Source: Gammaproteobacteria bacterium
GTDB taxonomy: Bacteria; Pseudomonadota; Gammaproteobacteria; GCA-001735895
DNA: 64,000 nt
Direction of reading: 5' to 3'
Assembly (NCBI GenBank): GCA_022340305.1
Contig: JAJDOF010000111.1
Span: 1 to 64,000 of the forward strand
Part shown: piece after piece, positions 47,027 to 56,445 of the stretch
How positions within the stretch are numbered: position 1 is the first letter of the stretch
Layout of the letters: each line of letters starts with the position of its first letter
The notes under the pieces: model-generated
What the model saw: only the letters and a program-made list of their open reading frames with translations
Database searches by the model: none
What the model was told of the DNA's origin: nothing
Program-made: the position numbers and the translations under genes

Positions 47027-48704
47027 GCTGCATGCCCATGGTGTTACTGTGTGTCCCTGTCGGTTGTGCGTCCCTGTCCGTTGCGGCTGCGCTTTTCCTC
47101 AGGATGAAGCTGGTGCCGCAATACTGGTTCATCCGCGCCGATATCGACGCGTTATTAAGCTCGCAGAGCTGCGCAACGATATACAGGCCAAGTCCCGAAC
47201 CCTGGTGGCTAGTGGTATAGAACGGTTCGAAGATCTGGTCGAGGATGTCGCTACTCACGCCCGGCCCCTGGTCAGCTATCTCGATGCACAACGCATGGCC
47301 GGAATCGGGGTAAATGCGGATAATCACGGGTTTGCTGGTATCGGCGTGTACGCAGGCATTAGTGCATAAATTGGTCAGAATCTGGTTGAGGTGCCCGGCA
47401 TCGAACAGCACTACGGGAAAGTCAGATTCGAACTCGAGATGGAACGATTCAGCCGAGGCCAGTCCGGTCTGGCAAAAACTGTCAATAAATGCAGGGAACC
47501 AGTTTTTCAGTTCGATTCTTTCGCGCGAAGTTTCGTCACCACGCGAAATGTTCAGGATATCTTCGATGATGTGGTTGATGCGCAGAGTGTGCTGGCTGAT
47601 GATTTCGATCATACGCTGATCTACCTCGTCGAAGTTGCGATCCTCCATGAGCAGTTCGGCGGCATAGGAAATGGCTCCGAGCGGGTTGCGAATCTCGTGT
47701 GCAATACTCGCGGTCAGGTGACCCAATGAGGCCAGCTTGGCCTGCTGCATACTGTCCCGAATTGATGATACGTCATTCAGGAAAATCATCGTATTGGGTT
47801 GACCCTCGCTTTGCAGTTCACGAAAACTGATTTGCAGGTTATCGATTTCCCTGCTGGCCGGTGGCAGCTGCGATGCCTGCGACATCGTCTTGCGCCACGA
47901 ATCGAGCGCAGTCGCCAGTCGTGGACAATCCCGCTGCAATGAAATGTCCGTGATCACGGGTAGATGCAACAGTTCGCGTGCAGCCCGGTTGATGTGGCGA
48001 ATACTGTCGTTACGGCCCAGAACAATGACGCCGGCTTCCATATTTTCAATGATTTCCTGGTTCAGAGCCGATAACAGGGCGACGTCACGTTCGCGTTGCT
48101 GAATGAGTTGCTCGCTGCTACGCACCCGCATCATCAGCTTGTGAGTGACTATGGCGGTGGCGATCAGGCTGGCACCCAGCAGGCCAACCTGGGTTGAAGA
48201 TCCGGAATAGGCTGGAATATTGATGACCGAATAGATGTGTTGGGCGAGCAGGCCAAGCGATGCCAGGGATGCGAACAGAATCGCAAGGGCCTGTTGGGTG
48301 AGCAGGCCGGTGACTGCGACCGAGATGATCAATAACATACCGAGACCGCTGGAAATGCCGCCACAGGCATGCATTAACAAAATGATGATAATGGTATCGC
48401 CGTAAATCTGTAGTGATACCTGGCTTTGGAATCCGCGTCGTTCGATCACCGAGGCCACCAACCAGACCAGCGCCAATACGAGGAACGCAAAGCTGGCCCA
48501 GGAGTAGAGTCTCAGATCGACGATGTTGACCAGGGGCGAGGTACTGGCAAAGCTCTGGGCGAAAAATATTGCCGCAAGCCCAAGCCGATAAACATTGAGC
48601 AGACGTACCGAGGTCCAGTTGGTTTTACGCGGCTGGTAACCTGGGGGGAGAGTATTAGTGCTGGTCAAGGTCGGCATGTTCCTGGCAGCAATAAGGCTCG
48701 TCAT
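47019..48704 (-). CDS. pilS: Two-component sensor kinase PilS
   Basis: A 561-residue membrane histidine kinase partner of PilR. Six hydrophobic segments lie in about residues 30-190, followed by a PAS domain (about 215-320). The HisKA domain carries the phosphoacceptor His in SIAHEIRNPLGAIS, and the ATPase domain has the N, G1 and G2 boxes (LTNLCTNAC, IADQGPGVS, SGLGLYIV). An internal ATG at 48677 with AGGA upstream is an alternative start and would reduce overlap with the upstream small gene. In pseudomonads PilS senses pilin level in the membrane. Confidence 0.93.
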   Translation of the reverse strand: MTSLIAARNMPTLTSTNTLPPGYQPRKTNWTSVRLLNVYRLGLAAIFFAQSFASTSPLVNIVDLRLYSWASFAFLVLALVWLVASVIERRGFQSQVSLQIYGDTIIIILLMHACGGISSGLGMLLIISVAVTGLLTQQALAILFASLASLGLLAQHIYSVINIPAYSGSSTQVGLLGASLIATAIVTHKLMMRVRSSEQLIQQRERDVALLSALNQEIIENMEAGVIVLGRNDSIRHINRAARELLHLPVITDISLQRDCPRLATALDSWRKTMSQASQLPPASREIDNLQISFRELQSEGQPNTMIFLNDVSSIRDSMQQAKLASLGHLTASIAHEIRNPLGAISYAAELLMEDRNFDEVDQRMIEIISQHTLRINHIIEDILNISRGDETSRERIELKNWFPAFIDSFCQTGLASAESFHLEFESDFPVVLFDAGHLNQILTNLCTNACVHADTSKPVIIRIYPDSGHALCIEIADQGPGVSSDILDQIFEPFYTTSHQGSGLGLYIVAQLCELNNASISARMNQYCGTSFILRKSAAATDRDAQPTGTHSNTMGMQHE

Positions 48705-48882
48705 TTACCACCAGAATGGCGGATTCGGGAACATGAACCCCGCAGTACTTGCATTGGCGCATGTTTTCCGCTTCGCCCGACTTGAGTTGCTCGGGCTCGG
48801 GATCGCTGCTAAACAGTCGTTTCAATAGCAATAGCAGTGTTGCGACGACGATCAGCAATATTATCAGACGAATTATGAACAT
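48655..48882 (-). CDS. PP0621-family small membrane protein
   Basis: A 75-residue protein with one N-terminal membrane helix (about 3-22) and a short cytoplasmic zinc-ribbon-like tail: CKYCGVHVPES, then YCCQEHAD. This family regularly lies next to pilS/pilR. It overlaps the long pilS form by 50 bp, suggesting coupling. The function is unknown. Confidence 0.85.
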   Translation of the reverse strand: MFIIRLIILLIVVATLLLLLKRLFSSDPEPEQLKSGEAENMRQCKYCGVHVPESAILVVNDEPYCCQEHADLDQH

Positions 48883-49095
48883 AGGACGGGGGCCAGGTTT
48901 TGCTGCCAGGTGAATTCAAAGTCTATGATTAATTCTCAAAAAGAACAAACCGCTTACGGTATCGAGGCTGTTCGATAGTCTAAGGTTAGCAGAATTCTGC
49001 AGATGTTTTAGTGTCGCCCTAGTTGAGTTAAACAGTTGTCCATATTGCCCATTGCCTGGTCATTCTCAAGGGGTCTGAAAAAAAACAAATGGTGA

Positions 49096-49124
49096 CTTGC
49101 TGAACGTTATAAACGTCCTTATAC
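49096..49124 (+). promoter_or_regulatory. Sigma-70-type promoter of dksA
   Basis: TTGCTG (49096-49101) and TATACT (49119-49124) are 17 bp apart. The predicted start near 49131 gives a leader of about 38 nt before the dksA ATG, which has GGAG upstream. The rest of the 286 bp gap between the small membrane gene and dksA shows no gene. Confidence 0.72.
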
Positions 49125-49168
49125 TGCCCGCCTTTTATTGTTGATGGTCGTCAACGGAGCGCTAATCA

Positions 49169-49585
49169 ATGACAATAGAATTGCCCGAAGGTTACAAACC
49201 AAATCCCAAAGAAGAATACATGTCGCCCAAGCATCTGGAGTATTTTCGCCAGAAATTGCTGGCCTGGCGTGCGGAACTGCTGCAGGAGTCGGAAAATACT
49301 ATTTCGCATCTGAAGGAAGAAAACTGGCAGGAGCCCGATATCAATGACCGCGCTACTCTGGAAACCGATGCGGCACTCGAGTTACGTACACGTGACCGCT
49401 ATCGCAAGCTGGTAAACAAGATCGATGCAGCACTGTCCCGCGTTGCCGATGGTAGCTATGGCTATTGCGACGACACCGGTGAAGAAATCGGACTGTTTCG
49501 ACTCGAAGCCAGGCCCATTGCTACGCTTACCGTGGAAGCCCAGGAAAAGCACGAACGCCTGGAAAAACAACGCCGCGACGACTAG
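49169..49585 (+). CDS. dksA: RNA polymerase-binding transcription factor DksA (zinc-site-deficient type)
   Basis: A 138-residue secondary-channel regulator acting with ppGpp. The coiled-coil tip D57-x-x-D60-x-A62 is intact, so it should act on RNA polymerase. The zinc-finger region keeps only one of four cysteines: C100 is present, and T103, T121 and A124 occupy the others (YGYCDDTGEEIG, then ATLTVEA). Similar zinc-independent forms occur in alphaproteobacteria and as DksA2 in P. aeruginosa. It has a good promoter. The stop abuts an inverted-repeat element. Confidence 0.93.
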   Translation: MTIELPEGYKPNPKEEYMSPKHLEYFRQKLLAWRAELLQESENTISHLKEENWQEPDINDRATLETDAALELRTRDRYRKLVNKIDAALSRVADGSYGYCDDTGEEIGLFRLEARPIATLTVEAQEKHERLEKQRRDD

Positions 49586-49763
49586 CCCGCAGTTCTCATC
49601 ACCTTCCTGCTGCGGTCGCCGATATACGCGCTGTAACAGGGCGTACTCCCGGCGGCCGGCTTAACGTAGTCTCGGCTACGCCTGCGCCGACCTCTGGTCC
49701 GTGCGCTCCACCACAGCGGCCTCTCGACTCCCTCGCGACGGAGGGTGATGAGAACTGCGGGCT
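49584..49763. repeat. Interspersed inverted-repeat element, copy 2
   Basis: Perfect 18-bp inverted repeats CCCGCAGTTCTCATCACC (49586-49603) and its complement (49744-49761) bound an element of about 180 bp; extending inwards gives 21 of 22 matches. The left end aligns with copy 1 at 23.06 kb (CCCGCA, TCTCA, CTGC). CCACCACAG followed by a CCCTCGC segment is also shared. It begins right after the dksA stop. It has no ORF of note and could form a very large hairpin. Confidence 0.78.
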
Positions 49764-49900
49764 TGCGGGCTAATTTCTTCCCTCCATCCTGCTCGGCGAC
49801 TGCTCTACGCGTTGCCCTGGTTCCGGTACGCCGGAGCGGACGTTCGCAGCACAATGCAGTCTGCAATCGCTCATGTAAGTCAGGGCTGGGTGAAAACCGG
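49764..49900. repeat. Interspersed element, partial third copy
   Basis: Next to copy 2, the segment CCGGTACGCCGGAG (about 49825-49838) followed by GGA and CGCAGCA matches the interior of copy 1. A TCGCTCATGTA segment echoes the copy 1 right half. No matching terminal repeats are visible, so it is a fragment or a diverged copy. Confidence 0.55.
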
Positions 49901-49923
49901 CGAATAAAACAAAAAGGCCTGAT

Positions 49924-50850
49924 TCAGGTCTTATTTTTTTCATCGTCCTTGTGGGGTACTCGTGCCGTCGGTACCAGTTTCGCAGCCCCCTCGCAATGCT
50001 GGTGCTGATCGTCGAAAAAAATATGAGGCGAGAACGACTCGAGGATTTTGTGTTTGGCAACGCCACCGAGGAAGAAAGTCTCATCGATTCGCACATTCCA
50101 GGTGCGCAGCGTACGAATTACCCGTTCATGCGCGGGACTGTTGCGCGCGGTGACCAGCGCAGTACGTATCGGTGGAGTGGATTGCCGAGCACTGCTGTTT
50201 AGCTCGAATTGCATGAATGAAAGTGTCTTCAGCAGCTTGGCAAATGGGCCCTCGGGCAGTGGCTGCTGTGCGTTGCGCTTCTCGTGGTCGATAAAAGCCT
50301 CGAGGCCCTGTTGCTGGTAAATCATTTCCGATTCCTTGGAAAACAGAACAGCGTCGCCGTCGAAGGCAATGCGGATTTGCTGCAGCGGATCGGTCCGATC
50401 GCGACTGGGTCCATCATAAATCAGGCCAGAGGCGACATTTGACTGTACCGCCGCCTGCACGTCTTCCTCGGTTGCAGACAGGAACAGGTCGACCTCAAAC
50501 GCGTTCAGATACTTGGCGACCGGCTCTCCACTGGTGAAGGCTGCCCGGGTAATGTCTAGCTGGTGAGCGTTGATTGAGTTCGAAATTCGCAGGCTGGTAT
50601 CGGCAGAGTTACGCGAGATGATCACCACCTCAGTGCGCCGCAGCCCCGGGTCAATCTTGTTGATATTGAGCATTGCTTCGATCAGGGCAAATCCGGTACC
50701 GGGCTTCAACACGTCGTTTTCATGCTCGAGCTGATACTGACAATAGGCTTCCAGACCTTCTTTTTCGTAGATTTCGTTTTCGTGGCTGAGATCGAACAGG
50801 GCGCGCGATGACACGCCGATGACCAGGTAGTTGGTTAAGTCGTAAGCCAT
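49924..50850 (-). CDS. Cytosolic 5'-nucleotidase (NT5C1 family)
   Basis: A 308-residue protein of the 5'-nucleotidase family PF06189, probably dephosphorylating purine or pyrimidine monophosphates. Recognisable parts are AYDLTNYLVIGVSSRALFDL at the N terminus (DLS with the acidic nucleophile area), IAFDGDAVLFSKESE in the centre and HIFFDDQHQHC near the C terminus. There is no signal peptide. It starts on the argA stop (TAATG overlap), so the two are co-translated. Its end overlaps a short CCTG/CAGG hairpin and T-run that could terminate transcription. Confidence 0.82.
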   Translation of the reverse strand: MAYDLTNYLVIGVSSRALFDLSHENEIYEKEGLEAYCQYQLEHENDVLKPGTGFALIEAMLNINKIDPGLRRTEVVIISRNSADTSLRISNSINAHQLDITRAAFTSGEPVAKYLNAFEVDLFLSATEEDVQAAVQSNVASGLIYDGPSRDRTDPLQQIRIAFDGDAVLFSKESEMIYQQQGLEAFIDHEKRNAQQPLPEGPFAKLLKTLSFMQFELNSSARQSTPPIRTALVTARNSPAHERVIRTLRTWNVRIDETFFLGGVAKHKILESFSPHIFFDDQHQHCEGAAKLVPTARVPHKDDEKNKT

Positions 50851-52157
50851 TAAAGCGACTTCAGCAGTATTTTTGAGCCGCGTTCGGGGTTGTAATTAGC
50901 GCGCCTTGCCGATGGTAGTTCGAACTGGTGGTCCTGCCTGAAACCGTGTTCGATGAACCAGTGCGATGTGCGAGTGGTCAGGGTGTAAAGCTGCTTGATA
51001 TCCGTCTTGCGCGCACGCTCCTCGGCAATGGCTAACAGCTGGCTGGCAAGTCCTGCGCGCTGGTAGTCCTGGTGAACCGCGAGGCAAGCGATCTCGGCAA
51101 TCTTGTCATCAGGGTCGGGGATACAGGCGATGCAGGCGATGATCATGCCGTCTTTTTCGATCACCTGGAAATGTCGGATCTGCAATTCCAGCTGTTCACG
51201 TGTGCGCGTGACCAGTATGCCGCTTTGTTCCAGCGGTTCGATCAGGCTGACGATGCCGCCGATATCATCGATGCTGGCGGCGCGGCTACCTTCGTAAAAA
51301 AGGTTGGTTATCATGACGCCGTAACCATTGCGAGTGAACAATTCGAGCAACAGTCCACCATCGACCTGTTGGTCGATGAAATGGACTCGTTTGACCTCGG
51401 CGCGAATCGCCTGGATCGCCTGGCATAACAAGTTCTTGCGTTCATCGGCAATATCAGACTGCTGCAGCAACAGTTCGCAATCAGCGGTCGAGAGCGTAAT
51501 ACCCTGTTGTTCGCTTTCCTGTGCGCCGGGGTGCAGGTAAATCAATTTATCGGCACGTAGCGCCCCGGCGACTTCTGCTGCCAGTTCTTCGGTGGGCAGG
51601 TTGAACACTTCGCCGGTGCGCGAGTAACCCAGATTGGATAACAGCACGATGTGATTCAGCTCGAGCAATGCATTGATCGCCTCATGCTTGATAAAACGCA
51701 CCTTCCCGGAATGTTGCATATCGACACCGTCAATGACGCCGAGGGGCATACCGGTAACAAAATTGCCACTGGCAAGGGTGATTTCCGAGCCCGACATCGG
51801 AGTGTTTGGCAGGCCCATCGACAGTTGCGCCTCGAAGTGGGTTCTGACCGCATTAATCGCCTGCACAATATAGGGAAGCGTCACGCTATCAGTGATACGG
51901 ATATTTCGATGAAACGACGATTGCAGGTTGTTGTTGGCGAGGTGGGAATCAATGCTGCTGCGACTGCCATGCAGGATGACCAGCTTGATACCGAGATGCT
52001 TGAGCAGGGCGATGTCGTGCACCAGGCCGATGAACCGATCCGAGTAGATCACCTCGTCCGAAACCATGACGACAAAGGTTTTCCTGCGGTGTGCCTTAAT
52101 ATAAGGCGCCGCACCTCGAAACCACTCCACATAGTCCTGTGTATTACCCATTTCCAC
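50850..52157 (-). CDS. argA: Amino-acid N-acetyltransferase (N-acetylglutamate synthase) ArgA
   Basis: A 435-residue enzyme that makes N-acetylglutamate, the first arginine intermediate. The N-terminal amino-acid-kinase-like domain (about 1-290, VILHGSRSSIDSHL and IVLLSNLGYSRTGEVFN) senses arginine. The C-terminal GNAT domain (about 295-435) contains IACLAVHQDYQRAGLASQLLAIAEERA. Length matches E. coli ArgA (443 aa). It heads a two-gene unit with a nucleotidase gene and is divergent from a GGDEF gene. With argJ in this window, both ways to supply acetylglutamate are present. Confidence 0.94.
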   Translation of the reverse strand: MEMGNTQDYVEWFRGAAPYIKAHRRKTFVVMVSDEVIYSDRFIGLVHDIALLKHLGIKLVILHGSRSSIDSHLANNNLQSSFHRNIRITDSVTLPYIVQAINAVRTHFEAQLSMGLPNTPMSGSEITLASGNFVTGMPLGVIDGVDMQHSGKVRFIKHEAINALLELNHIVLLSNLGYSRTGEVFNLPTEELAAEVAGALRADKLIYLHPGAQESEQQGITLSTADCELLLQQSDIADERKNLLCQAIQAIRAEVKRVHFIDQQVDGGLLLELFTRNGYGVMITNLFYEGSRAASIDDIGGIVSLIEPLEQSGILVTRTREQLELQIRHFQVIEKDGMIIACIACIPDPDDKIAEIACLAVHQDYQRAGLASQLLAIAEERARKTDIKQLYTLTTRTSHWFIEHGFRQDHQFELPSARRANYNPERGSKILLKSL

Positions 52158-52224
52158 CCATATCCGCTAAACTCGAAGCGCACTATATAATAATCGTCGC
52201 AGCTAACATAGACCACGAAGGGAA

Positions 52225-53427
52225 TTGACGATCGCCAGCGAATCGCCCCCAGTGAGCAGCCACCACCTGCAGCAGCAGGAGCTGGTTGCGTTTTTATACG
52301 ATCGTTTCCGCACGGGTCGGCACATTACCCTGTTCGTGTCGACGCTGGCCGCATTACTGGCCTACGTCGAACTATCGATACAGGGTCGCGAACTCTGGGT
52401 ATTGTTGTGGTTCGCAATGCTCTGCCTGGTTATGCTGTTGCGCGCGCTCCATCTGCGGCGGTTTCTGCAGATTCGCAATCATGGTTATTTCCGTTACCAG
52501 CAATGGCACGACCAATTTATGATTGGCGTCGTCGCCACCGGCCTGCTGCTCGGCTGCGGCGCGGCCCTGGTAATGTCATATATCACCATCAACCTGCAGA
52601 TTATCCTGCATTCGCTGTTACTCACCATGAGCGCGGGCGCCATCGCTTATCTTTCAACCTCGCTGCGGGTTTACATCGTATACATGGTGACAACCATGTT
52701 ACCGGTTACCATCTGGTTGTTTTTGCAGGAACGCTCGGCCACCTATCTGCTCAGTTTGTTATATTTGTTCTTCATGGGCGCTGGTTTTATCAGCGTCAAG
52801 CGCATGCACCAGCTGGTGAACGATGCACTCTACTATCGTTACGATAACGAGACCTTGATCGACGACTTGCAGCGGCTGTTGCAATCGGTATCGCAGACCA
52901 ACAAGGCACTCGAGAAAATATCGACCAGTGATGAATTGACCGGGGTTTCCAGTTATCGCGCCTTTCGCGTTCACCTGGAAGACATCTGGCGGGAGTATCG
53001 AGACAGCAAACTGCCGATATCATTGATCAAGCTGAACATCGATTACTTCTATGAGTTTAACGCCCATTACGGCCAGGAGGTCAGCGATCTGCAGTTGCAG
53101 CAAGTGGCGCGGATCCTGAATGATCAGCTAACTGACCCCAGCCAGATGGTGGTGCGTCTGCATGGCGCAGAGTTCGCACTGCTGTTGCCGGGCACGAGTT
53201 GTAACGATGCCCGCCAGATTGCGCTCGATATACGCAAGGCGCTTGCCGAGCTTGAAATCGAACACGTCAAATCCGGCTGTTCCACGCACCTGACCATGAG
53301 TATCGGTGTCGGTAGTCAGGCAGCCACTGCGCGCAGTTTCTCGCGCGAACTGCTGGTCAGGGTAGATACTGCGCTCAGGCTGGCAAAGGAGCGTGGCCGC
53401 GATCGCCTGGAAGTACTTGAGGCTTGA
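52225..53427 (+). CDS. Membrane-anchored degenerate GGDEF-domain protein
   Basis: A 400-residue protein with an N-terminal block of about six membrane helices (about 35-200) and a C-terminal GGDEF fold (about 230-400). The signature is LHGAEF in place of GGDEF, with Ala at the metal-binding Asp/Glu position, so diguanylate cyclase activity is doubtful. The upstream NIDYFYEFNAHYG retains the metal Asp. The start is TTG at 52225; an internal GTG (52252) is an alternative. It is divergent from argA and convergent with argF. Confidence 0.87.
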   Translation: MTIASESPPVSSHHLQQQELVAFLYDRFRTGRHITLFVSTLAALLAYVELSIQGRELWVLLWFAMLCLVMLLRALHLRRFLQIRNHGYFRYQQWHDQFMIGVVATGLLLGCGAALVMSYITINLQIILHSLLLTMSAGAIAYLSTSLRVYIVYMVTTMLPVTIWLFLQERSATYLLSLLYLFFMGAGFISVKRMHQLVNDALYYRYDNETLIDDLQRLLQSVSQTNKALEKISTSDELTGVSSYRAFRVHLEDIWREYRDSKLPISLIKLNIDYFYEFNAHYGQEVSDLQLQQVARILNDQLTDPSQMVVRLHGAEFALLLPGTSCNDARQIALDIRKALAELEIEHVKSGCSTHLTMSIGVGSQAATARSFSRELLVRVDTALRLAKERGRDRLEVLEA

Positions 53428-53480
53428 AAATCAGTGCTCGAAACCCGGCGCAAGCATTAATCGCAACTGTGGATTTCGGC

Positions 53481-54392
53481 TCAAATACTTCCAGCGAGCA
53501 GGAATTCCAACAGGGCTTTCTGTGCATGCAGGCGATTCTCCGCTTCTTGCCAGACGACTGACTGTGGGCTTTCGAGGACTTCGGTGCTGACCTCTTCATC
53601 GCGATGGGCGGGCAGGCAGTGCATAAACAGCGCATCCGCCTGCGCCGCCTGCATCACCGCAGAGTTAACCTGGAAGCTGGCAAAACTTTTCAGTCGCTGC
53701 TCTTGCTCATCTTCCTGTCCCATACTCGCCCAGACGTCCGTGACGACCAGGTCGACATCCTGAGCCGCGGCCATTGCCGATTCGTGCAAGCTGATTCGAT
53801 CCCCACCACTTCGCACCAGCTCGTCATTGGGTTCATGCCCGGCAGGACAGCCGATCCTGAGATTGAAACCAAAGCGGATCGCGGCGTTTATATATGAGTG
53901 GCACATGTTATTGCCGTCGCCGATCCAGGCGACGCTGGCTCCTGCAATATCACCGCGCTGTTCAATCCAGGTCTGCATATCCGCCAGTACCTGGCAAGGA
54001 TGCAGCAAATCGCTGAGACCATTGATTACCGGTTTGCAGGAATGTTGCGCCATTGACTCGACTCGTTCGTGACCAAAAGTACGTATCAGAATACCGTCTA
54101 CCATGCTGGAAATCACTCTGGCGCTGTCTTCGATAGGCTCACCACGACCGAGATGACTATCACGCGGCGACATGAAAATGGCATGGCCGCCCAATTGGTA
54201 CATTCCAGCTTCGAAGGAAACGCGTGTCCGCGTCGACGATTTCTCGAAGATCATGGCCAGCAGTTTGCCTTGCAGCGGGGTGTGCGATATGCCTTGCTTC
54301 AGTCGGCGTTTGACATCGATGGCATGCGCAATCAGGGCCTTGAGCTCGTCGCTGGTTAAATCCAGCAGGCTGATGAAATGTCGATTGGACAT
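53481..54392 (-). CDS. argF: Ornithine carbamoyltransferase
   Basis: A 303-residue enzyme forming citrulline from ornithine and carbamoyl phosphate. The carbamoyl-phosphate loop [17 protein letters not shown] and the ornithine region with [13 protein letters not shown] are complete. SMGQEDE is also typical. Length is normal for the anabolic type. It is 3 bp downstream of argD, forming an argD-argF operon as in pseudomonads. Confidence 0.96.
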   Translation of the reverse strand: MSNRHFISLLDLTSDELKALIAHAIDVKRRLKQGISHTPLQGKLLAMIFEKSSTRTRVSFEAGMYQLGGHAIFMSPRDSHLGRGEPIEDSARVISSMVDGILIRTFGHERVESMAQHSCKPVINGLSDLLHPCQVLADMQTWIEQRGDIAGASVAWIGDGNNMCHSYINAAIRFGFNLRIGCPAGHEPNDELVRSGGDRISLHESAMAAAQDVDLVVTDVWASMGQEDEQEQRLKSFASFQVNSAVMQAAQADALFMHCLPAHRDEEVSTEVLESPQSVVWQEAENRLHAQKALLEFLLAGSI

Positions 54393-54395
54393 GAG

Positions 54396-55568
54396 TTACC
54401 CCGTGAATTGATGAATGCAGTCAATTAAGATTTCGGCAATTTCGGCGGTCTCGGCCTCGTCGATAATCAACGGCGGTAGCAAGCGGATGACGGACTCTGC
54501 TGTGACGTTGATCAACAGGCCATTTTCGAGTGCCAGAGCCACCAGTTCCTGGCAGGGTTTTTTCATCTGAATCGCCAACAGCAATCCAAGATGGCGCACT
54601 TCTACAACATCCGGGTTGGTCATGAGTCCCTGGCGCAAAGCAACCGCCAGTTGCTCTCCGCGCAGCGCCGCATTATCGGCAATGCCGAATTCAAGCATAC
54701 TGTGCAGCACCGCGTAACCGGCGCGACAGGCTAACGGGTTGCCGCCGAAGGTGGAGCCGTGATTGCCGGGCTGGATCACTTCGGCGGCGATGCCATTGGC
54801 CAGGCAGGCGCCAATCGGCACCCCGTTACCCAAAGCTTTCGCCAGTGTCATGACATCGGGCACTACTTTTTCGTGCTGACAGGCAAACATCTTGCCACTG
54901 CGCGCCATGCCGGTTTGAATTTCGTCCAGCATTAACAGCCAGTCGTTCTGATCGCAGATACGACGTAACGCGGCGAGGTATCCGGTATCAGGGATGACAA
55001 TACCGGCTTCACCCTGCACCGGTTCCACCAGCAGGGCAACCACGTTACGGTTGTTGTCTGCGATGGCCTCGATCGACGCCAGGTCGTTATAGGGCGCACG
55101 CACGAATCCGCCAACCAACGGCTCGAAGCCTGCCTGCACCTTGCGGTTGCCGGTGGCGCTTAGCGTCGCCATGGTACGTCCGTGAAAGGCATGTTCCATG
55201 ACCACGATTTGTGGGGTTTTGATGCCCCGCCGATGACCATGCAGGCGTGCCAGTTTGATCGCTGCTTCGTTTGCCTCGGCTCCCGAATTGCCAAAGAATA
55301 CCCGCTCCATGCCGGCGGTCCGACACAACAGATCGGCGAGCTGTTGTTGCCAGCCGATGGAATACAGATTGGAGGTGTGCAACAAGGTTGCCGCCTGCTG
55401 CTGAATCGCTGTCGTTACCGGCGCGTAGTTATGGCCCAGGCTGGTAACCGAAATGCCGCAGAGCGCATCCAGATATCGTTTACCCTGGCTATCCCACAGG
55501 TAACAGCCTTCACCATGGCTGAAGGTGACGGGCAGCGATCGATAAGCTTTAATGATATGGTCTGACAT
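54396..55568 (-). CDS. argD: Acetylornithine aminotransferase
   Basis: A 390-residue PLP enzyme (class III) converting N-acetylglutamate semialdehyde to N-acetylornithine. VFFGNSGAEANEAAIKLARLHG contains the phosphate-binding residues, LDEIQTGMARSGKMFA the pyridine-binding Asp, and TLAKALGNGVPIGA the catalytic Lys. The C-terminal part has the usual NPDVVEVRHLGLLLAIQ. Length is slightly shorter than E. coli ArgD (406). It heads the argD-argF pair. Confidence 0.95.
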   Translation of the reverse strand: MSDHIIKAYRSLPVTFSHGEGCYLWDSQGKRYLDALCGISVTSLGHNYAPVTTAIQQQAATLLHTSNLYSIGWQQQLADLLCRTAGMERVFFGNSGAEANEAAIKLARLHGHRRGIKTPQIVVMEHAFHGRTMATLSATGNRKVQAGFEPLVGGFVRAPYNDLASIEAIADNNRNVVALLVEPVQGEAGIVIPDTGYLAALRRICDQNDWLLMLDEIQTGMARSGKMFACQHEKVVPDVMTLAKALGNGVPIGACLANGIAAEVIQPGNHGSTFGGNPLACRAGYAVLHSMLEFGIADNAALRGEQLAVALRQGLMTNPDVVEVRHLGLLLAIQMKKPCQELVALALENGLLINVTAESVIRLLPPLIIDEAETAEIAEILIDCIHQFTG

Positions 55569-55639
55569 TGGCTGGTGGCTTGAAAAAAACGCTCAAACAT
55601 ACAGTGATTTTCATCGATTACAAGTGTTTAGACGAAAAA

Positions 55640-55659
55640 AGCCCCGCCGAAACGGGGCT
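55640..55659 (-). terminator. Rho-independent terminator of the PuuD-like gene
   Basis: AGCCCCG and CGGGGCT pair around a 6-nt loop. On the minus strand the hairpin is followed by TTTTTT. It lies 38 bp after the stop of the PuuD-like gene and before argD. Confidence 0.82.
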
Positions 55660-55696
55660 CTGACTTTAAACTTGCAGCTTGTAGGGAAGGCAGCCC

Positions 55697-56293
55697 CTAG
55701 AACGGAAAGCCACCGTGTCCGTAGGCAGTCATCGACAACAGCATCGGAATCGACAATGCGGTGTTGGTGCGCGATGCCATCAGTGCAACAACCTTGGCCC
55801 TGGCAATCACCTCGGGGGCATGGGTCTGGCCATCGAGACCGAGTATCTTTTTCTGGTTCGGCCAGATGAATACCCACACGTTAAGCGCCATGATGGTGCC
55901 GAGCCAGGCGCCAACACCAATTACGGCAGCACCCGGCTGAAAGGTGAACGCGGCGCCGAGGATGCCCATCTTGCCCAGAATAGCCGCACCCGACAACCAG
56001 GTGGCTACTGCCGCCCAGCGAAACCACAGCAGGGCGGGGGGGGCGACATACTTGTTGATCGCAGCAGGGCCAGGGCCACCGCCTTCAGCTTCGGCAATCG
56101 CCTTGGCGACACCCGGTACCTGGACGAAGTTGAAGTAATACAACAATCCGATCCAGGCAACGCCGGCAAGAACGTGGAACCAAACGGTCCACTCGATTGA
56201 GTTAGTGATGCCATCGGCAAAAATACCCATCACGATCGCGGAAATCACCACGCCGGTGACAATTGTTCCAGTAATAGATTTTAACGGATTCAT
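55697..56293 (-). CDS. PuuD-like (urate oxidase N-terminal domain) membrane protein
   Basis: A 198-residue membrane protein with about five hydrophobic helices. The sequence WFHVLAGVAWIGLLYYFNFVQVPG and the run of His/Trp-rich helices match the PF06181 domain of membrane-bound urate hydroxylase PuuD. Full-length PuuD also carries a C-terminal cytochrome c domain; no CxxCH is present here, so it is a short relative and may not act on urate. The start at 56293 has GGGAG upstream. It is divergent from the amidotransferase gene. Confidence 0.72.
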   Translation of the reverse strand: MNPLKSITGTIVTGVVISAIVMGIFADGITNSIEWTVWFHVLAGVAWIGLLYYFNFVQVPGVAKAIAEAEGGGPGPAAINKYVAPPALLWFRWAAVATWLSGAAILGKMGILGAAFTFQPGAAVIGVGAWLGTIMALNVWVFIWPNQKKILGLDGQTHAPEVIARAKVVALMASRTNTALSIPMLLSMTAYGHGGFPF

Positions 56294-56445
56294 GGATGAC
56301 TCCCGAGTATAAACGTTTAGAATACGGGGCTTGGTATCTAGTTCTTGCCCGCTACACGCGGCGCAGTATAAGGACTTTCGGAATGGGGTGCAACGCATCT
56401 CTGGCAGGGTTTCAGTGGAACCAGACAACAGATTTGTGAGGATAT

